A stretch of DNA of 64,000 nucleotides, from positions 72,699,972-72,763,971 of the forward strand of contig OX439040.1 of NCBI GenBank assembly GCA_949317995.1, written 5' to 3'. Below, piece after piece: positions 14,001 through 27,100 of this stretch. Source of the stretch: Acholoe squamosa. Its lineage: Eukaryota > Annelida > Polychaeta > Phyllodocida > Polynoidae. The translations under genes and the position numbers were made by a program. The number at the start of each line of letters is the position of its first letter. The stretch's first letter is position 1. The notes beneath the pieces are model-generated. The model was not told where the DNA came from. It did no database searches and saw nothing but the letters and a program-made list of their open reading frames with translations.

Positions 14001-17000
14001 TGGTGTACTGTGGCCGGGTTGGGGGAAATATGAAGGTGGTGTCAACATATGCCTCATTGGTCCGGGTGCTCTTGGTTGTGCCACGGGTGAATTATTATTA
14101 TTCCCTGTAGCACCATCGTGAGTCGCTTTGATTTTGTGACTCAAATCTGGTATGGGTGGTGCCGGACCTATCGTATCCAGCATTGGAATTACTGGTTTAG
14201 ATGCGGTTCCATTTACTGCAGCATTATCCGGTTTCTTATAGATTCCGGATACCACATTCTTGTCAGCCCCATCATCAACGAATGGGCTGTATCTAATTGG
14301 GGTTGCATCTTTAGATGTCTTTCCCAACATTGTAGATACCACAGCTGGGTCTATATTACCTATAGTTAACTGGGCTGCTTCTACATATTTATCTAGAGTT
14401 ATTGCAGTGGCCTGCAATTCCTGAAGCTCATTTGTGAGTTTCTGTCTATCCTCCTCCAGTTGTTTGTTGTAAGCTATGATGCCTACCCGGATGGTTTCAT
14501 TGTCTTCAGCTTGTTTACTGCACTGAAGTTTCAATTTATCCAACTCATCCTGATAATGGCGAATTTCGGATTCGAATTTTGTCTTATCAAGGTTTAGTTG
14601 GTCGTTCGTATCTATGTATGTTTGGATACGAATGTGCCTATTATCATATTCTTTATTGAATGATTCTCTCATAGATTGAAGTTTTAGTTCTTCATTCTCG
14701 AGTTCTTTCATGTACTCGCTCCTTCTGGCTTCGAATTCCTTTCGCATGCCAGTTAGGTCCTCTTCCATCTGAAGTTTTTCATGGAATACTTCATCCTTAG
14801 CTTTGACCAAGGTATTTAAATTCTCGTTCAAAGTTACATAAGTTTCATTCAACAACAGGACATCCGGTCGTTTTAATTCTTCACCTTCCGGTACCGCATA
14901 GGTTAAGTCGCCATCTATAGCGCTATAATCTAATATTGGTAATTCGGGCCTGGGTAACCTATAAGGTAGTTCTCCGAATGTTACCCTTTTTCGCATTGGT
15001 GCCGGATGTTCTGGGTTAGTACTACCACCGACTTCGAACATCGAATCACATAATTCGTCAACAATTGATTGCTGGCCTATTAAGTTACTATGTCTCTGTA
15101 TGGACTGTTCGCGTCGTACAGAGTCTGGCAGATTCTCTTCACTATCATTATAGTGGGGTCCGGGATCTCTCCAAGATGCTGATTCCGCATCTTGTGAGTC
15201 CGAATGGGCTTGGAGCATTAGCGATCCATTTCCATTCTCTTGGGCAAGTGATTGCCCTGCTGGGTTAGCTTCCCTAAGGGTGTCTAACCCATGTACTAGC
15301 CGTTCGGACGTTATAACGTCCGGGCTATACACCAGAATTAACTGGTCACGGCACCAGTGTAAGGGTTTGTGGCCTTACGGACCTGGGGGGTTCGGGTCTT
15401 ACGGTTCGGAAAGAAAGAGTAAGACAGTATTCCAAGTGTATGCCAACGGTTAGGTTTATTACTTAATGCACACTCACGGCTGCCGGATGATATCAAAGAG
15501 GCAGCTAATATTAAAAGACAGTGGTTTACATAGTGTGGAGGCCAGAAGGGCCTCTGACGTAGCGGCTGAGCCCTGGGCTTTATATACGGACCCAGGTGTT
15601 CGTCGTCAGATGTCCCCACAGACCCGGATCGGTGCTGCCACCTATCCGGAACCTGAGGAACGTCCGACGACTCGACTCACCCGCCACGTCAGACGGTACC
15701 CAACTCCTATGGTTTAGTAAAGTGTACCTCTACACAGTTAACGTTAAGAGATAATTTATTTTATTCTATTTTTTCCTTTACCTTTTTAAAATAAAATTAT
15801 GTTTATTGCAACCTGTTAGGGATGGATGGAACTACTAGCTTTATATCATGGCAGATAGGATCGTTACTAGAGATTAGCACTAGAACTGCCGTATACCATT
15901 GGGGCATGGAAAACAATATGCTTGTATTCATTGGGGTCCGCCATCTTGGATTTTGAATGGAGCTGAGCTGTTTTTCTTTATCAAAAAGCAAATTAACCCC
16001 ATAGGCCATGACATGAATGCAAATGTCCATTCCCATGGAACATTTTTGCATAGCAAAATGTTCCATGGTCGTGGACATTTGCTTATTTATTTCATGTTAA
16101 AAGGAGTGGAATACAGACGTCCCATAGACTTAACATGGGAGCTTCGTATCTCACACCTCCGTGAGATAACCCTCAGTCAGACCCAACATTCGTGAACCTT
16201 TGCCTATATATCATGCTAAACTCTTTAAAAGCCTCTGATCCATGAGTGCATCAAGCTCATCGGTCATCATGATGCACCAATGAAGTGCCGGTGAGTCTGC
16301 TCGCCAGCACTTCATCGGAGCATCATGAACACCCTCCGGAAGTATATCCGCCCCTTAGGGTTGGCTTGATGCATGAATGTAGCCGTGGCAAGTTACTTGC
16401 CAGGACTGCATTCATGCATCATGATGATCAATGGGGATGATGCATTAATGCATTTATAAGCGGGCTTTAAAAGGTTGACTACTGGTAGTCGAAATTAAGG
16501 GGGAAGTTTAAACATACCTCAACAGTGGGTGGTCCTTAGGCTGCCCACTGACAGAGCCTGTGGCATAACTAGAGTATGGACACTCCTCAAAATGGACGTT
16601 TTCCTTGATGCAGCGAGCATAAAGAGTGGCGTCATCTAACGTGTGGTAGCCGTGACCGATACGCTGAGCGTGCATCTGGTCTAAGGCCTGCAGAATATAT
16701 GTACATGTATTGCTTTAGTTTATAAAGAAAAATGCTGTTTTAATTCAACACAGAAATCTCAGAGCAAATAGGGGGTCGAAAGATATATGCATTGTATTCT
16801 TCATAGTGTCCCTTTCATTGGGATCAGACGTAGCCTTATTGACGCCCTTTGGGCTTACTGAATCTGGTGAAATAAGCCAGACAATTCTAGGAGAATGGGT
16901 TCGATCCGGACTTCCTTTAAAAATGTCTTTAATGCCAAAGACAAAATTGAGAAATGCCAAAAATTTGAAGATCTATCTCACCTCTTGGACATTGGCTGCA

Positions 17001-20000
17001 CTTCCATTCTCACCGGCGTGAACCGTCCGACACAGCCCAATCTTTTTAGCTTCCTAGAAATATGTTTTTCATAAACAATTAAAAAAAAAGCATTGGTAGA
17101 AGAACTCATTCTATATCAATAACACAAAACATTTTAACACGGAAAGTTTAGGTCCAAACGTTCAATATGTATACATCACAACAATGCATCATTAAATTAT
17201 TTCTTTTCATTTATTCAATGGATATCAATAATTGCCTCTCAATACCTTTATATAAGCCGCACCTAAAACTTTGGAATGAGCTATACAAACCTCAGGGTTT
17301 GAAAATTGAAAAATGTGTACTATTTACACAGCGAAATATCCACCTAATTTTTTTTATGTCACAACTGCCTCATATCTATTCAACCTACAATGTGTGCTCG
17401 GAATCGTGCATCTATACTGTCAATATAAGTTCTGCTTAGTACATACCTTGAAAGCACTGATATGTGCTTCATGTGTTGGATTGGCAAACCTCTCGTCTCC
17501 CGCCAAGTCAATCGCAACAACTCCTTCACTCATGAACTCCTTAGCTAACGATACGATTTCTGCCGACCAGTCTGATTGAGTAGACAAAGTTTTAATTCAG
17601 AAATTTATATTTTATGAATGCTATGATTTGGAGAAATATAGATACGATTATGGATAAGGTCACATAAGGCCACACCAAATAAAAAAATTGGTCTATGGAT
17701 TTTCATTTTGAGAATATGGTGCGGGAGGGCGAAATTTTTATTTTTATTTTCTAGGAATTAATTATTGTCTATGGATTCTGAACATCATAAATATGGAGAG
17801 GGCGATTTTTTTTTTTTTTTTTTTTTGCCATTGCATATTTATGCCTATCCAATGAGGTAGGCACTTACCTACCCCCAGTGCATGGTTCTGCTGCAGTGGA
17901 GGTGTGAAACTGTGATAAAGCTGAAACTGGGGAGTGCTAAACTCTCCTTTTTTTGCAAGCTCATTGTGTAGCTATTTATTGGAGGATCTTAACAAACATG
18001 GGCTCATTTTAAAGGGATTGATTAGGGGTTTAATAAGAATCTATTTGAGAAATAATTGATTCAGATAAACATCCCATTCTCCCCAAGTGAAGTTACCCCA
18101 TAACTTTGAAATCATTTTTTGGTATAAAGGCCAAATCTCACATAAAAGAGAATAGTTCGCACACTTTCTACAGGAAAAAAAGGTTTAGAAACTGTCTAGG
18201 ATTTTTCATTTCATAGGGGAACAGGATGTTTGCCAGACCCCAACAAAATTTTAGCGTGCCATTCGCTATCACCCTTCCACCAGCTTCTCCATGTTAGGTC
18301 CTTGTCTGTTTGCTAGAAACCAATCCTATGTATATCATTTATATAGCAATGGATAGAGCTGATAAAAATAAGTGGATTTCCTTTTTAAATGAAGTCTTTA
18401 CATCAATTTAAAGGGAAATTCTGACCGATTAAAGATCTCATATCAACTCCATAATTTTGCGCCAATTCTGTGAGATCGCTAAACCGCAGATGATATTAGG
18501 TCAATATAAAATCCCTTTAAATTGTTAAATTTTGATATGATACATTGATTTTCAAACTTTTATGGGGAACTCTTCCATACATGAAACTCGCCATGAATAT
18601 GACCTTAGCTGTCGAAATGGCATTAAACATCTATTACTCACTCACTCACTCCATACATGAAAAGAAAATAGTCCAAAATAATGATTTAAGAGATGTAGCC
18701 ACTCCTGTATCAGATATGCTTGATCACAAATCTGGGCCCTATTTAAACTCCTAACAGTGGCAGAATTTTGGGTTCGATTTGGGGTCTTTGATCATTCATA
18801 ACTTCCCTTATACTTGGCATAAAGACTTCATTTAAAGAGCAAATCCATTTCTTTTGATGAGATCTATCCATTGCTTAAAAGATAAATTGCATGGGACAAA
18901 GTCTTGAAAACTAGGTAAGTGCCTACATAATGAGGGGTCTGCCATTCCTGTACCTTTATTATTAATCATATATTTATTGCTTGATCAAAAAAAAAAAAAA
19001 AATGAAAACCCCTGCAAATGAGGCGGGCGGGATCCATAGACATGTTATTTTTCAAATAAAAATAAAATTTTAATTTCTGAAAAACAGGGGCGGGAAATCC
19101 ATAGACCAATCTTTTAATTTGGTGTGGCCTAATAAAAGTGAACGCAATCATCTAGTATCCAAAAAATGCAGAAAAGAAATCTAGTTTTAGATGACCCTGA
19201 GCAGCCATGCAGAAACAACAATGACCTATGGTCTCACTTGGGGCTTCCTTTCTGCTTGGCAGTTCACAGTCACATACGACATTCAGAAATACTGATGTCC
19301 TCTTTGTATGAATAGAAGCTTTAACATATAAGCTATATCCAAGGCTTGAAAATTGATAATTTAGTACTCTTTAATAGTGTAAAATACCCTTGTATTAGCC
19401 GCACCCTGACCTTGGGCTATTCCTAAAAGCTTAAATTCTATTTGGGTTCTGGTATTAGCCGTGGCTTATACGAGAGAATTTACGGTATATGAGATAACTT
19501 TTCAAAGATTATTTTTCTTCAGTAAGAATAGAAAGAGATGCCTTACCTGGGAATGTACGGATACAGCAGAGTATACTGTTGACCTTGACCCCAAAGTCGT
19601 GCTCTCCGCGTTTAAACCCTCGGTTGACACACTCCACCACGCGGCGTGGCGTCACGTTACCCGGGGGACAGAATTCGTGACTGACCGTACTAGAGAGGAA
19701 CTGGGGGCAATACCGTGCCTCCGAATACACAATGCCTTGAATCTTGCAGTCCTCGCAGAACTCATAGGCCACCCGCTCTATTGCCTCCTCATCTCCCCTG
19801 TAGTAAAATACAAAAATGTGATACATAAATTAAACAGTTATCGTAGAACTGTGTATATATTATAAGCTGTGGTTTAAAGACAATTTCAAAGACCTACTCG
19901 TCGCCTTAGTGCAAGAAGGTTGTAACTGGCATTTTGGCAAAAGTGAGTTTTCTACTGTTTAAGCATCTATTGACCCTTAACTAGCTACTTTTATAGTATT

Positions 20001-21082
20001 AAAGCTCTGTTTATGATATGTGTGCCTACAGGCCCCATTGCAATATTGTCCACTTGGTGCTACAGTAAGTGGAACACTTCTTTTGCCTCTCCTGCAAATA
20101 TGAAAAATGCAGTTACAACCTTTGTGCACTAAGGCAACGTACTGCAGCTTATGGGGGCCTCCTGATCTCAGGGTGCGGCATATAGGCATGGTTTTTATGT
20201 TGATTAGAGTATCAAACTGGCATTTTTCAGAATCCATGTGTGGCTTATATTTAATTGATTAAAGTAGAGGTGTGGCGTATATACTCCTGTGTGGCTTATA
20301 TGCATGGATTTGCAATTGATAACATGAGTTTTAAGATATGATAAACAATGTTCAGGTCAATCAATAATTTTCTCTTTTAAACACCTTTTAATGCCCTTGA
20401 GCACTAAAATTAGACATTGAAATATTACCAGCTCTCTTTAATATATATACAGTGAAATTCCTTTACAACGAATCCTGTTACAACGAAATTTCGTTTAAAA
20501 CAAACAAATCTCATTGTCCCAAATCAGCCCCATACATTTCTATAGTAAACTAATCCCCTTATAACGAAATTTACATCATCTGGAATCGTTTATAACGAAT
20601 TTTTCTTGGCTTATACAATCATTATCTGGTATCTGAGGGGTGTTAGGATGTGTGATGGGGCTTCTACAGCCGCCTCTATTGAACTCAGCGCGGCAGAAGG
20701 GGTAAGGGAGGTGGGGGGAGGGGGTTTAGGATGTGTGATGGGGCTTCTACAGCCGCCTCTATTGAACTCAGGGCGGCAGAAGGGGTAAGGGAGGTGGGGG
20801 AGGGGGTGTTAGGATGTGTGATGGGGCTTCTACAGCCGCCTCTATTGAACTCAGGGCGGCAGAAGGGGTAAGGGAGGTGGGGAGAAGGGGTGTTTGGATG
20901 TGTGATGGGGCTTCTACAGCCGCCTCTATTGAACTCAGGGCGGCAGAAGGGGTAAGGGAGGTGGGGGGAGGGGGTGTTTGGATGTGTGATGGGGCTTCTA
21001 CAGCCGTATGATTTGGTTAGAACGAAATTCGTTTATAACGAATTTTTTTCTTTGTCCCAAGCACTTTGTTATAACGGAATTT

Positions 21083-21149
<67 letters not shown>

Positions 21150-24100
21150 AGCGGCGGGGCGGGAAGCGCTAGGCTTTCCGCGGGACCGCTGCCTCTCCAG
21201 TCTATGACTCACAGCTGTCTGGTGCGGACGTGACCCAGCCTCCCCAGCAGAGTCCTATGTAGACTTCAGGAACGACGTCGGCTATATAACTGATGAGATC
21301 TGATTAATAGATGGGACACGCCTTGATATTTGTACACCTTTATTCACACAATATACGGGTTGAGTTTTCCCCAAGCTTAATTGAACGACTTACTCCTGTG
21401 TTTGTCTAATTCGCTACATTGGTGACAGCGGTGGGATTTGAGCGGAACCCACGATTACGGCTAATTTAGGCGGCGCAGGTTGTGAGAGATGTCCAGTGAC
21501 GGCTTAACTAGGGAAGAGAGAGAAGAAATGATGGCGGGGGTGAGGGGGACCCTCGTGCAGATAGATGAAGTCGTGATGATTCGTCTGGGTCCCGAAAACC
21601 GACTCTCGTCTCGGAGTCCCGCAGTCCCGCAAGGTCCCGCAGTCCCGCAAGGTCCCGCAGTCCCGCAAGGTCCTGCAGTCCCGCAAGGTCCTGCAGTCCC
21701 GCAAGGTCCCGCAAGGTCCCGCAGAAGCGTTGGGCGCCCTGTTTCGTCGCCGAGAGGAATTGCCTGATAGTCTGGACCACCCACGGCTGCCGCGGGCCCA
21801 GTATTCGGGAGGAGAATCGACTATTCAAATCTCTGGGGAGCCAGGAGGGGCTTGGGGGGGACTGCCCTCCGGGCCACCGAGTCCGGGCCCCCAGCCGGGC
21901 GGCGCCGAATCAGGACCCTTGGGCGTGCCACCCGATAGGCCGCGACCATCCGTTACGACTTTGGCCGATCGCCTGGGCCGAATTAACGTTGACCCATCTC
22001 CAGTGACCACCGGGGAGGTTGCTGTTGCCTACCGTCCTATTGGCGGCCGGGGGGATCCGTCGGCGTCGTTGAATTGGCGGGACAACCGGCCCTGCCGGGA
22101 GTCGGTTCGCCCCTCCCTTCCCGAGTCATCCCCGTGGTCTTCCACATCATTGCCGGAGGCCAGAGTACCATCAGGAGACAGCGTAGTCTCCTCCAGAGGC
22201 GACTTAGCTCCGGATGCCTCGTATCCCCTCCCCATCCCCAGTTCGGAGGAGGAGAGACCAGCAGAAAGCGTGCGGGCCATGCGGGAGGAAGAGCAGAGAC
22301 AGGCCGAGTGGGTACGAGAATGGCGGAGAAGGGAGGAGGCTCGGAGACAGGAAGCTCGAGCTCCTCCGAGGTCTGAGAGTATGACGGCCTCACCACACCA
22401 TGCCCAGGATACGGTTATTTCGGTTCCACAACCGTTATCTAGCCACCCGCATAGCAGCCCCGCCCCACCACCGACTTTACTACCACGGGCGGAGGGGATA
22501 ACGCACCCAGGGCAGGTGAGGCCAGAATACGGGGAGGTTAAGCCCCAAGGCGACTTGATGATCACCAGACCGCCCGTGCCTGCAGGGGAGGGGATGACCA
22601 CCCACCATCCTGGGGGAGAACTGGTGCCAGAAGGAGGACCCGCCTTGGCGGACTGGAAAAGATCCATCTCGGCGCACAGCTCACTTCCCACCCCGCAAGT
22701 GTGGGGTTTCATCGGGGACAGGGGGGCGACCACCACACCCGCCCCGAGTGACCGACTGCGTCAGGCAGTGGGGGGAATGATTGGAGATCCCCGGGCAGGG
22801 GGTTCCGCAAGGGATCGGCTCTCAGGCAACTCCTTGGAATGGGGTCCCGGTGACCGGCTGACGAAACCAATTTTTATGCCGGGCAAGTTCGATGGCTCCA
22901 GCCATCTTCTCGAATATCTGTCTCACTTCGACCTTTGTCGACGGGCCAACGGATGGGGAAACGCGGACGCTGGCGTCTTCCTAGGGTTGTCCCTCACCGG
23001 CATCGCACGTCGCCTCTTGGCGGGTATCGACCCCGGCACAGAAACCGGCTACCTGCGCCTGCGGGATGCCCTCGTAGCCCGGTTCCAGCCACCCAACCAG
23101 AGCGCAGTCTATAAATCCAAACTAAAGGCCTTGGAACGAGCGAAGGGCGCTTGCCTTCAAGCCCATGCCGAAGAGATACAGCGATACATGCGTCTGGCCT
23201 ACCCGGGCGCCGACGAAGCTACAATTGATGTGTCCAGAGACCGCTTCGCCGAGAGCCTACCTGATGAGCGACTCCGTCAGTGGATTCATCAGACGATGCC
23301 CGACGACCTGGCGGGGGCCGTTCAGGTAGGCCTCCACGCAGAAGCGTGCCTGCGCTCCGGCGAAGGTGATCGGGGGGCGGCGGCGGCTAGGGTCTCCTCG
23401 ACTACAATGGCGGAGGAATTGGCAGCCTTGCGCAAGAAGGTAGAAGAGGGACAGGTACAGTCCGAAGCCGTGATGGCGCGAACCGACGCAGCTTTCAAGA
23501 AGCTGGATAGGCCATCCGAGGGCAGGAGGAGAGAGCGACCGAGGGGCAATCGCCCTGGGGGCCGTCCCCCCCTCCGATGTTTCCATTGCGCTAAGGAGGG
23601 CCACATGCGCATCGACTGCCCGGAGTGGCAATCCAAGGTCCGGGAAGCGGAATCAGCAGAATCCCGCACAAAGAAGGAACCATCGGAAAACTAGACTCGG
23701 TCCTGTCTGACTCCCAAGTCAGGGCCGATGAGAGGAGGCCGCCGTCGCGGACGACGGATCACCTAGAAATACAGGGGAGACTCGAGATGGGGGGTGCGGG
23801 CCTCCTGGTCGAGGGGCGAATTGAGGGGGAGCCGGTGCAGTGCTTGGTAGACACCGGGGCGACCATCAATCTCGTCTCGTTGGCCTGGTGGCACAAGAAC
23901 GGAGGTAGCAGGGAGCTGCCTCCATCCCAAGAAAGGGTCTTTTCTGTAGAGGACTACCACTCCGGCTGATGGGGGAGTGGGTAACCTCCCTGGAGCTGGG
24001 CCCATACACGTGGCCCATAGTATTACAAGTGGCAGATATGCCGACGGAGGTCATCTTGGGCTCCAATTTCTTGAGGAACACTAGAATGATGGTGGACATG

Positions 24101-27100
24101 GCAGGGAAGAGGCTCCTCGTGGCGCCGGAGGCTTCGCCTTCCCTACCGACTAGCGCGTCCTGCCGGATCGTAAGCCGATACACCACGGTGTTGGCCCCGG
24201 GATCGGAAACGGTGGTGGATGGCTATGTGGTGGGAGAATGGGAGACTGATAACTTGGGCCTAGTAGAAGGACTTCGGGAGAAGGAGACCAAGAGAGGGCT
24301 GGTGGTGGCCCGCGGCTTGATTGACCCCCGGGTGAAGGAGGCTCCCCTGCGACTGTTGAACCCCGGGCAAGACCCCCTTGTCGTCTATCGAGAGATGGAG
24401 TTGGCGACAGTAGAAGAAATATGCGGTCCTTCCGCAGAGAGCGACACCCTAGACACTGGCTGCTGTTGGGTGGTGTCGCCTGGGGACCCCCGGGTGGAAG
24501 AGGTAGTGGAGGGCCTGGTGAGCGGATTGACGGGGAACCGCCGGGAGGAGATGTCCTCGCTCTTAAGGAAGCATGCCGGGGCCTTCCAATTGGAACCAGG
24601 GGACATCGGCAGGGCGACTATGGTGGAGCACCGCATCTGGACGGGTGGCCATCCCCCATTGAAACAGCCGCCGAGACGTCTGGCACCCCACCGCAGATCG
24701 CTCGTAGACCAGGAGGTGGATAAAATGTTGAAGGCAGGGATGATTGAGCCGGCGGAGGGACCTTGGGCCTCCCCGGTCGTGTTGGTCAAGAAGAAGGACG
24801 GATCCATGCGGTTCTGCGTGGATTATTGTCGGCTGAACAAAGTCACCATGAAAGACGCGAACCCCCTTCCGCGCATTGATGATAGCCTCGATACCCTGTC
24901 CGGGTCCGAGTGGTTCTCCACGATGGATCTGGTCAGTGGCTATTGGCAGGTCGCCATGGCGCCAGAGGATAGAGAGAAGACGGCTTTCACCACGCACGCG
25001 GCCTCTACCAGTTCACTGTCATGCCGTTCGGGCTCTGCAACGCCCCGGGCACCTTCGAACGGCTTATGGAGGTGGCCATGCGTGGCTTGCAGTGGAGCTC
25101 GTGCTTGGTATACTTAGATGATATCGTAGTTTTCTCTCGTACTTTTGAGGAACACGTTGCGCGTCTGGGGGAGGTCTTGGCTCGTCTGGAGGCCGCCGGC
25201 TTAAAGGTCAAGCCAGGCAAGTGCCAATTGGCCAAGCAGGAGGTGGCATTCCTGGGCCACGTAGTCAATCGCAATGGGGTAGCCACCGATCCTGGAAAGG
25301 TTTCTATGGTGCGAGACTGGCCTACGCCGGAAACCTTGACAGAAGTGAGGAGCTTCCTAGGCTTAGCCGGTTATTATCGTGCCTTTATTCCCTAGTTCGC
25401 CACACGGGCCAAGCCGCTGACTACACTCGCTGACAAGGGGAGGGCCTTTACCTGGACAGCTGCCTGTGACGCCGCCTTCGGCGAGATAAAACGATGTCTT
25501 GTGAAGTCACCCATATTAGGTTATCCCCAAGAGGAGGGCCAGATTGTCCTGGACACAGACGCCTCGGACACCGGCTTAGGAGCAGTCTTGTCGCAAATGC
25601 AGGATGACCGCGAGATCGTCTTGTCATACGGCAGCCGGACCCTAACAAAGGCGGAGAGAAATTATTGCGTGACGCGTCGCGAGCTCTTGGCAGTCATCTT
25701 TGGGTTGAAGAAATTTCGGCACTACCTCCTGGGTCGGCATGTGCTCATCCGCACGGATCATGCAGCGCTAAAGTGGGTGATGTCATTTAAGGAACCGGAG
25801 GGGCAGATAGCTAGGTGGCTGCAAGTAATGGACATGTTCGACTTTACGGTCGAACATAGACCCGGTAGTCGCCATGGTAACGCCGACGGTCTCTCCCGTA
25901 TCCCCTGCCGTCAATGCGGACTCGCCGGGGAAGAGGATGAGTCCACCTCCCCCGTGGCTGGACACGTCTGCGCCCTCACCCGCTCGGGCTCCTCCGACCC
26001 AGATCGGGCTTCCGAAGTGAGAGAGGAATGGCGGCGCGACCAAGAGGAAGATCCGCTGCTTTTGCCAGTTCTTGCTTGGATTCGAGAGGGCATCACACCC
26101 ACGTGCGACGAACTCCGAGACAAGCCGTACGCCCTGCGGTCGCTCGCGGCCCAGCTCCAGCGCCTAGAAATAAAAGAGGGCCTCCTGGGTCGTTGGTGGT
26201 TCGTTCCTGGCAGCGCCCGCCACTTCCAATTACTAGTGCCGCAAAAGAGGAAGCTGGAGGTGTGGGAGTCTTGCCATGGGCAAGGCATAGTGGGCCACTT
26301 TGGCAGAACCCGAACACTCCGGAAGTGATCGGAGAGATGGTACTGGCCCGACTATAGGAAAGAGATCACCTACTGGGTGGCCTCATGCCCAGTTTGCCTG
26401 GAAAGGAAGCCCCCACCAGGTCCTCACCGTGCCCGCATGGGCCACGTCCCGGTGGGGCTACCCATGGAGAGGATGGCTGTAGACCTAATGGGGCCCTTCC
26501 CTATCACACCGGAGCCCCGAGAGAACCGGTATATCTTAGTTATTGTGGATTACCTCACCAAGTGGGCGGAGGCGGTGGCCCTGCCCGACCAGGAGGCGGC
26601 CACGGTCGGGAGGGCATTTGTGGAAACGGTGGTCTGCCGCCTAGGACCACCCGCCACCCTACACTCTGATCAAGGCCGGAATTTCCAAAGTCGCCTGTTT
26701 CGGGAAGTGGTAAGTCTGTTGGGTATTCAGCAGACGCGGACTTGTGCGTTCAATCCGAAATCTGACGGATTGGTGGAACACTGCAACCGCACCATTGAGG
26801 CTCTCCTATCCGCTGTGGTCGCCAAAGACCAGTCCGACTGGGACCTACAACTGCCGTTTGTTATGGCCGCCTATCGAGCGTCGGCCCACTCTTCCACCGG
26901 CATCTCCCCGAACATGATGATGCTGGGGCGAGAGACCATGGTACCGCTGACCGTCCTCTATCCCATAGAGGAGGAGAGGGTGGGAGAGGGCGCCGTCGGC
27001 TACGTAGCTAAACTCCAGACCTCATTGGCACGAGCTCACGAGACTGCACGCGACCATCTGGGCACCTCGGTTGCCCGTCAGGAGCGCAACTACAATCTCC

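Larger units (their letters stand above)
2877..15734 (-). mobile_element. Complete, apparently intact Ty3/gypsy-type LTR retrotransposon with three ORFs (element 1)
   Basis: The element is 12,858 bp, bounded by 377-bp LTRs (TG...CA) that look identical, with CAGT on both sides (2873-2876 and 15735-15738). On the minus strand the order is 5' LTR, tRNA-His primer site, gag, pol (protease, reverse transcriptase, RNase H, integrase), a 982-residue third ORF, about 1.5 kb of noncoding DNA, a purine tract and the 3' LTR. All three long frames are open. It sits in ADA intron 7 in the sense orientation. No membrane-spanning envelope-like protein is seen. Identical LTRs and open frames suggest a very recent insertion. 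Confidence 0.95.
17668..19129. mobile_element. PIF/Harbinger-like nonautonomous element with TAA duplication
   Basis: The terminal inverted repeats start GGCCACACCAAAT and stay similar for about 34 bp. TAA flanks both ends (17665-17667 and 19130-19132). Element ends beginning GG with a 3-bp TWA duplication fit PIF/Harbinger. The interior has no transposase and is interrupted by another inverted-repeat element (17857-18926). It lies in ADA intron 4. Confidence 0.65.

Noticed and set aside
16898..16907. GGTTCGATCC, a perfect tRNA B-box-like sequence in ADA intron 6
   Set aside because: No matching A box, cloverleaf or terminator could be found at a suitable distance.
21461..21828. Minus-strand ORFs with Leu/Cys/Gly repeats
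   Set aside because: Antisense shadows of the gag 18-bp repeat array of element 2.
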